A DNA stretch of 7,411 nucleotides from Sphingobacteriaceae bacterium. Its GTDB lineage: Bacteria > Bacteroidota > Bacteroidia > Sphingobacteriales > Sphingobacteriaceae. The DNA lies in NCBI GenBank assembly GCA_021740025.1, contig JAIPAN010000050.1, forward strand, positions 1 through 7,411, written 5' to 3'. Shown here piece after piece: positions 7,006 to 7,411 of the stretch. Within the stretch, counting starts at the first letter, position 1, and every line of letters begins with the position of its first letter. Made by a program: the position numbers and the translations under genes. Below the pieces are notes generated by a model. The model was given only the letters and a program-made list of their open reading frames with translations, was not told the origin of the DNA and searched no databases.

Positions 7006-7411
7006 ATGGCCAATTTTTTATCCAAGTTATTTTCCAAAAAGGAAGAAACAAGCATACCTATTTTTCATGCCGATAAACCGGATATCAACCGAGATCGTTC
7101 GGCTGAATTATATGAACAAGCTAAACAGTATTTTCCGGGTGGTGTAAATAGCCCGGTAAGAGCATTTAAATCTGTTTACGGCACGCCTCTTTTCATTGAG
7201 AAAGGCGACGGTTGTCGTTTATGGGATGCCGATGGAAATGAATTTATTGATTTTTGCTGCTCTTGGGGTCCGCTTATTTTAGGGCATAACCATCCTGCCG
7301 TTCGCGAAAAAGTAACTGAAGTGATGCAAAAAGGCATGAGCTTTGGCGCACCAACTGCCCTCGAAAATGAATTGGCCGAATTAATTCTAAGTCATAATAA
7401 ATATGTAGAAA
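7006..7411 (+). CDS. hemL: glutamate-1-semialdehyde 2,1-aminomutase, 5' part only
   Basis: The frame runs from ATG 7006 off the window edge, showing the first 135 residues of a protein normally about 430 long. HemL is a PLP enzyme that moves the amino group of glutamate-1-semialdehyde to give 5-aminolevulinate. The family's usual beginning is seen at residues 31-50, RSAELYEQAKQYFPGGVNSP, followed by VRAF, then DADGNEFIDF, SWGPLILGHNHP and SFGAPTALENELAELI. The PLP-binding lysine lies beyond the window. Ahead of the usual start are about 28 extra residues, with a hydrophobic and lysine-rich beginning (MANFLSKLFSKKEE). No in-frame ATG, GTG or TTG sits close to residue 30 to offer a shorter form. 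The gene starts 26 bases after hemB, behind an A-rich leader without a Shine-Dalgarno, and most likely shares its transcript. Related class-III aminotransferases are excluded by the VNSPVRAF and SFGAPT motifs. Confidence 0.95.
   Translation, partial: MANFLSKLFSKKEETSIPIFHADKPDINRDRSAELYEQAKQYFPGGVNSPVRAFKSVYGTPLFIEKGDGCRLWDADGNEFIDFCCSWGPLILGHNHPAVREKVTEVMQKGMSFGAPTALENELAELILSHNKYVE

Noticed and set aside
1..7411. CRISPR arrays, insertion sequences, attachment sites or other mobile elements
   Set aside because: No regularly spaced repeats, transposase-like frames or terminal inverted repeats were seen; the content is consistently housekeeping.

Overview
The window is a block of housekeeping genes, all on the + strand, from what looks like a member of the Bacteroidota. 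The clues are a long, three-domain IspG, -7 promoter boxes of the TAnnTTTG type in two intergenic regions, no Shine-Dalgarno sequences ahead of any start, and a moderately AT-rich composition with TTA/TTG leucine codons. I cannot name a genus from the sequence alone.

Layout. Positions 1-314 are the 3' end of a gene for a beta-repeat protein resembling the toast-rack (LiaF/DUF2154-like) family. One base after its stop, a TTG start opens a GYF_2-RDD membrane protein (316-921). A 50-base gap with a -7-like box precedes ispG (972-2933), a step of the MEP isoprenoid pathway. A 210-base non-coding stretch follows, with a hairpin directly after the ispG stop and, near its far end, a second small hairpin and T-run abutting a perfect TAnnTTTG box. 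Then comes a tetrapyrrole biosynthesis cluster: hemA (3144-4361, TTG start), a fused hemC-hemD (4406-6007), hemB (6011-6979) and the 5' part of hemL (7006 to the window edge). The gaps between these genes are 44, 3 and 26 bases, so one transcript is likely.

How the genes work together. HemA reduces glutamyl-tRNA(Glu) to glutamate-1-semialdehyde and HemL isomerises it to 5-aminolevulinate. HemB condenses two of these to porphobilinogen. The HemC half of the fusion polymerises four porphobilinogens to hydroxymethylbilane, and the HemD half closes the ring to uroporphyrinogen III. The four genes therefore encode the whole C5 route from glutamyl-tRNA to uroporphyrinogen III. No hemE or later-step gene is visible before the window ends.

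I do not see an undescribed system here. The points most worth a second look are the HemC-HemD fusion, a roughly 28-residue N-terminal extension on HemL, the TTG start and compact leader of hemA, and the hairpin/promoter overlap in front of hemA.
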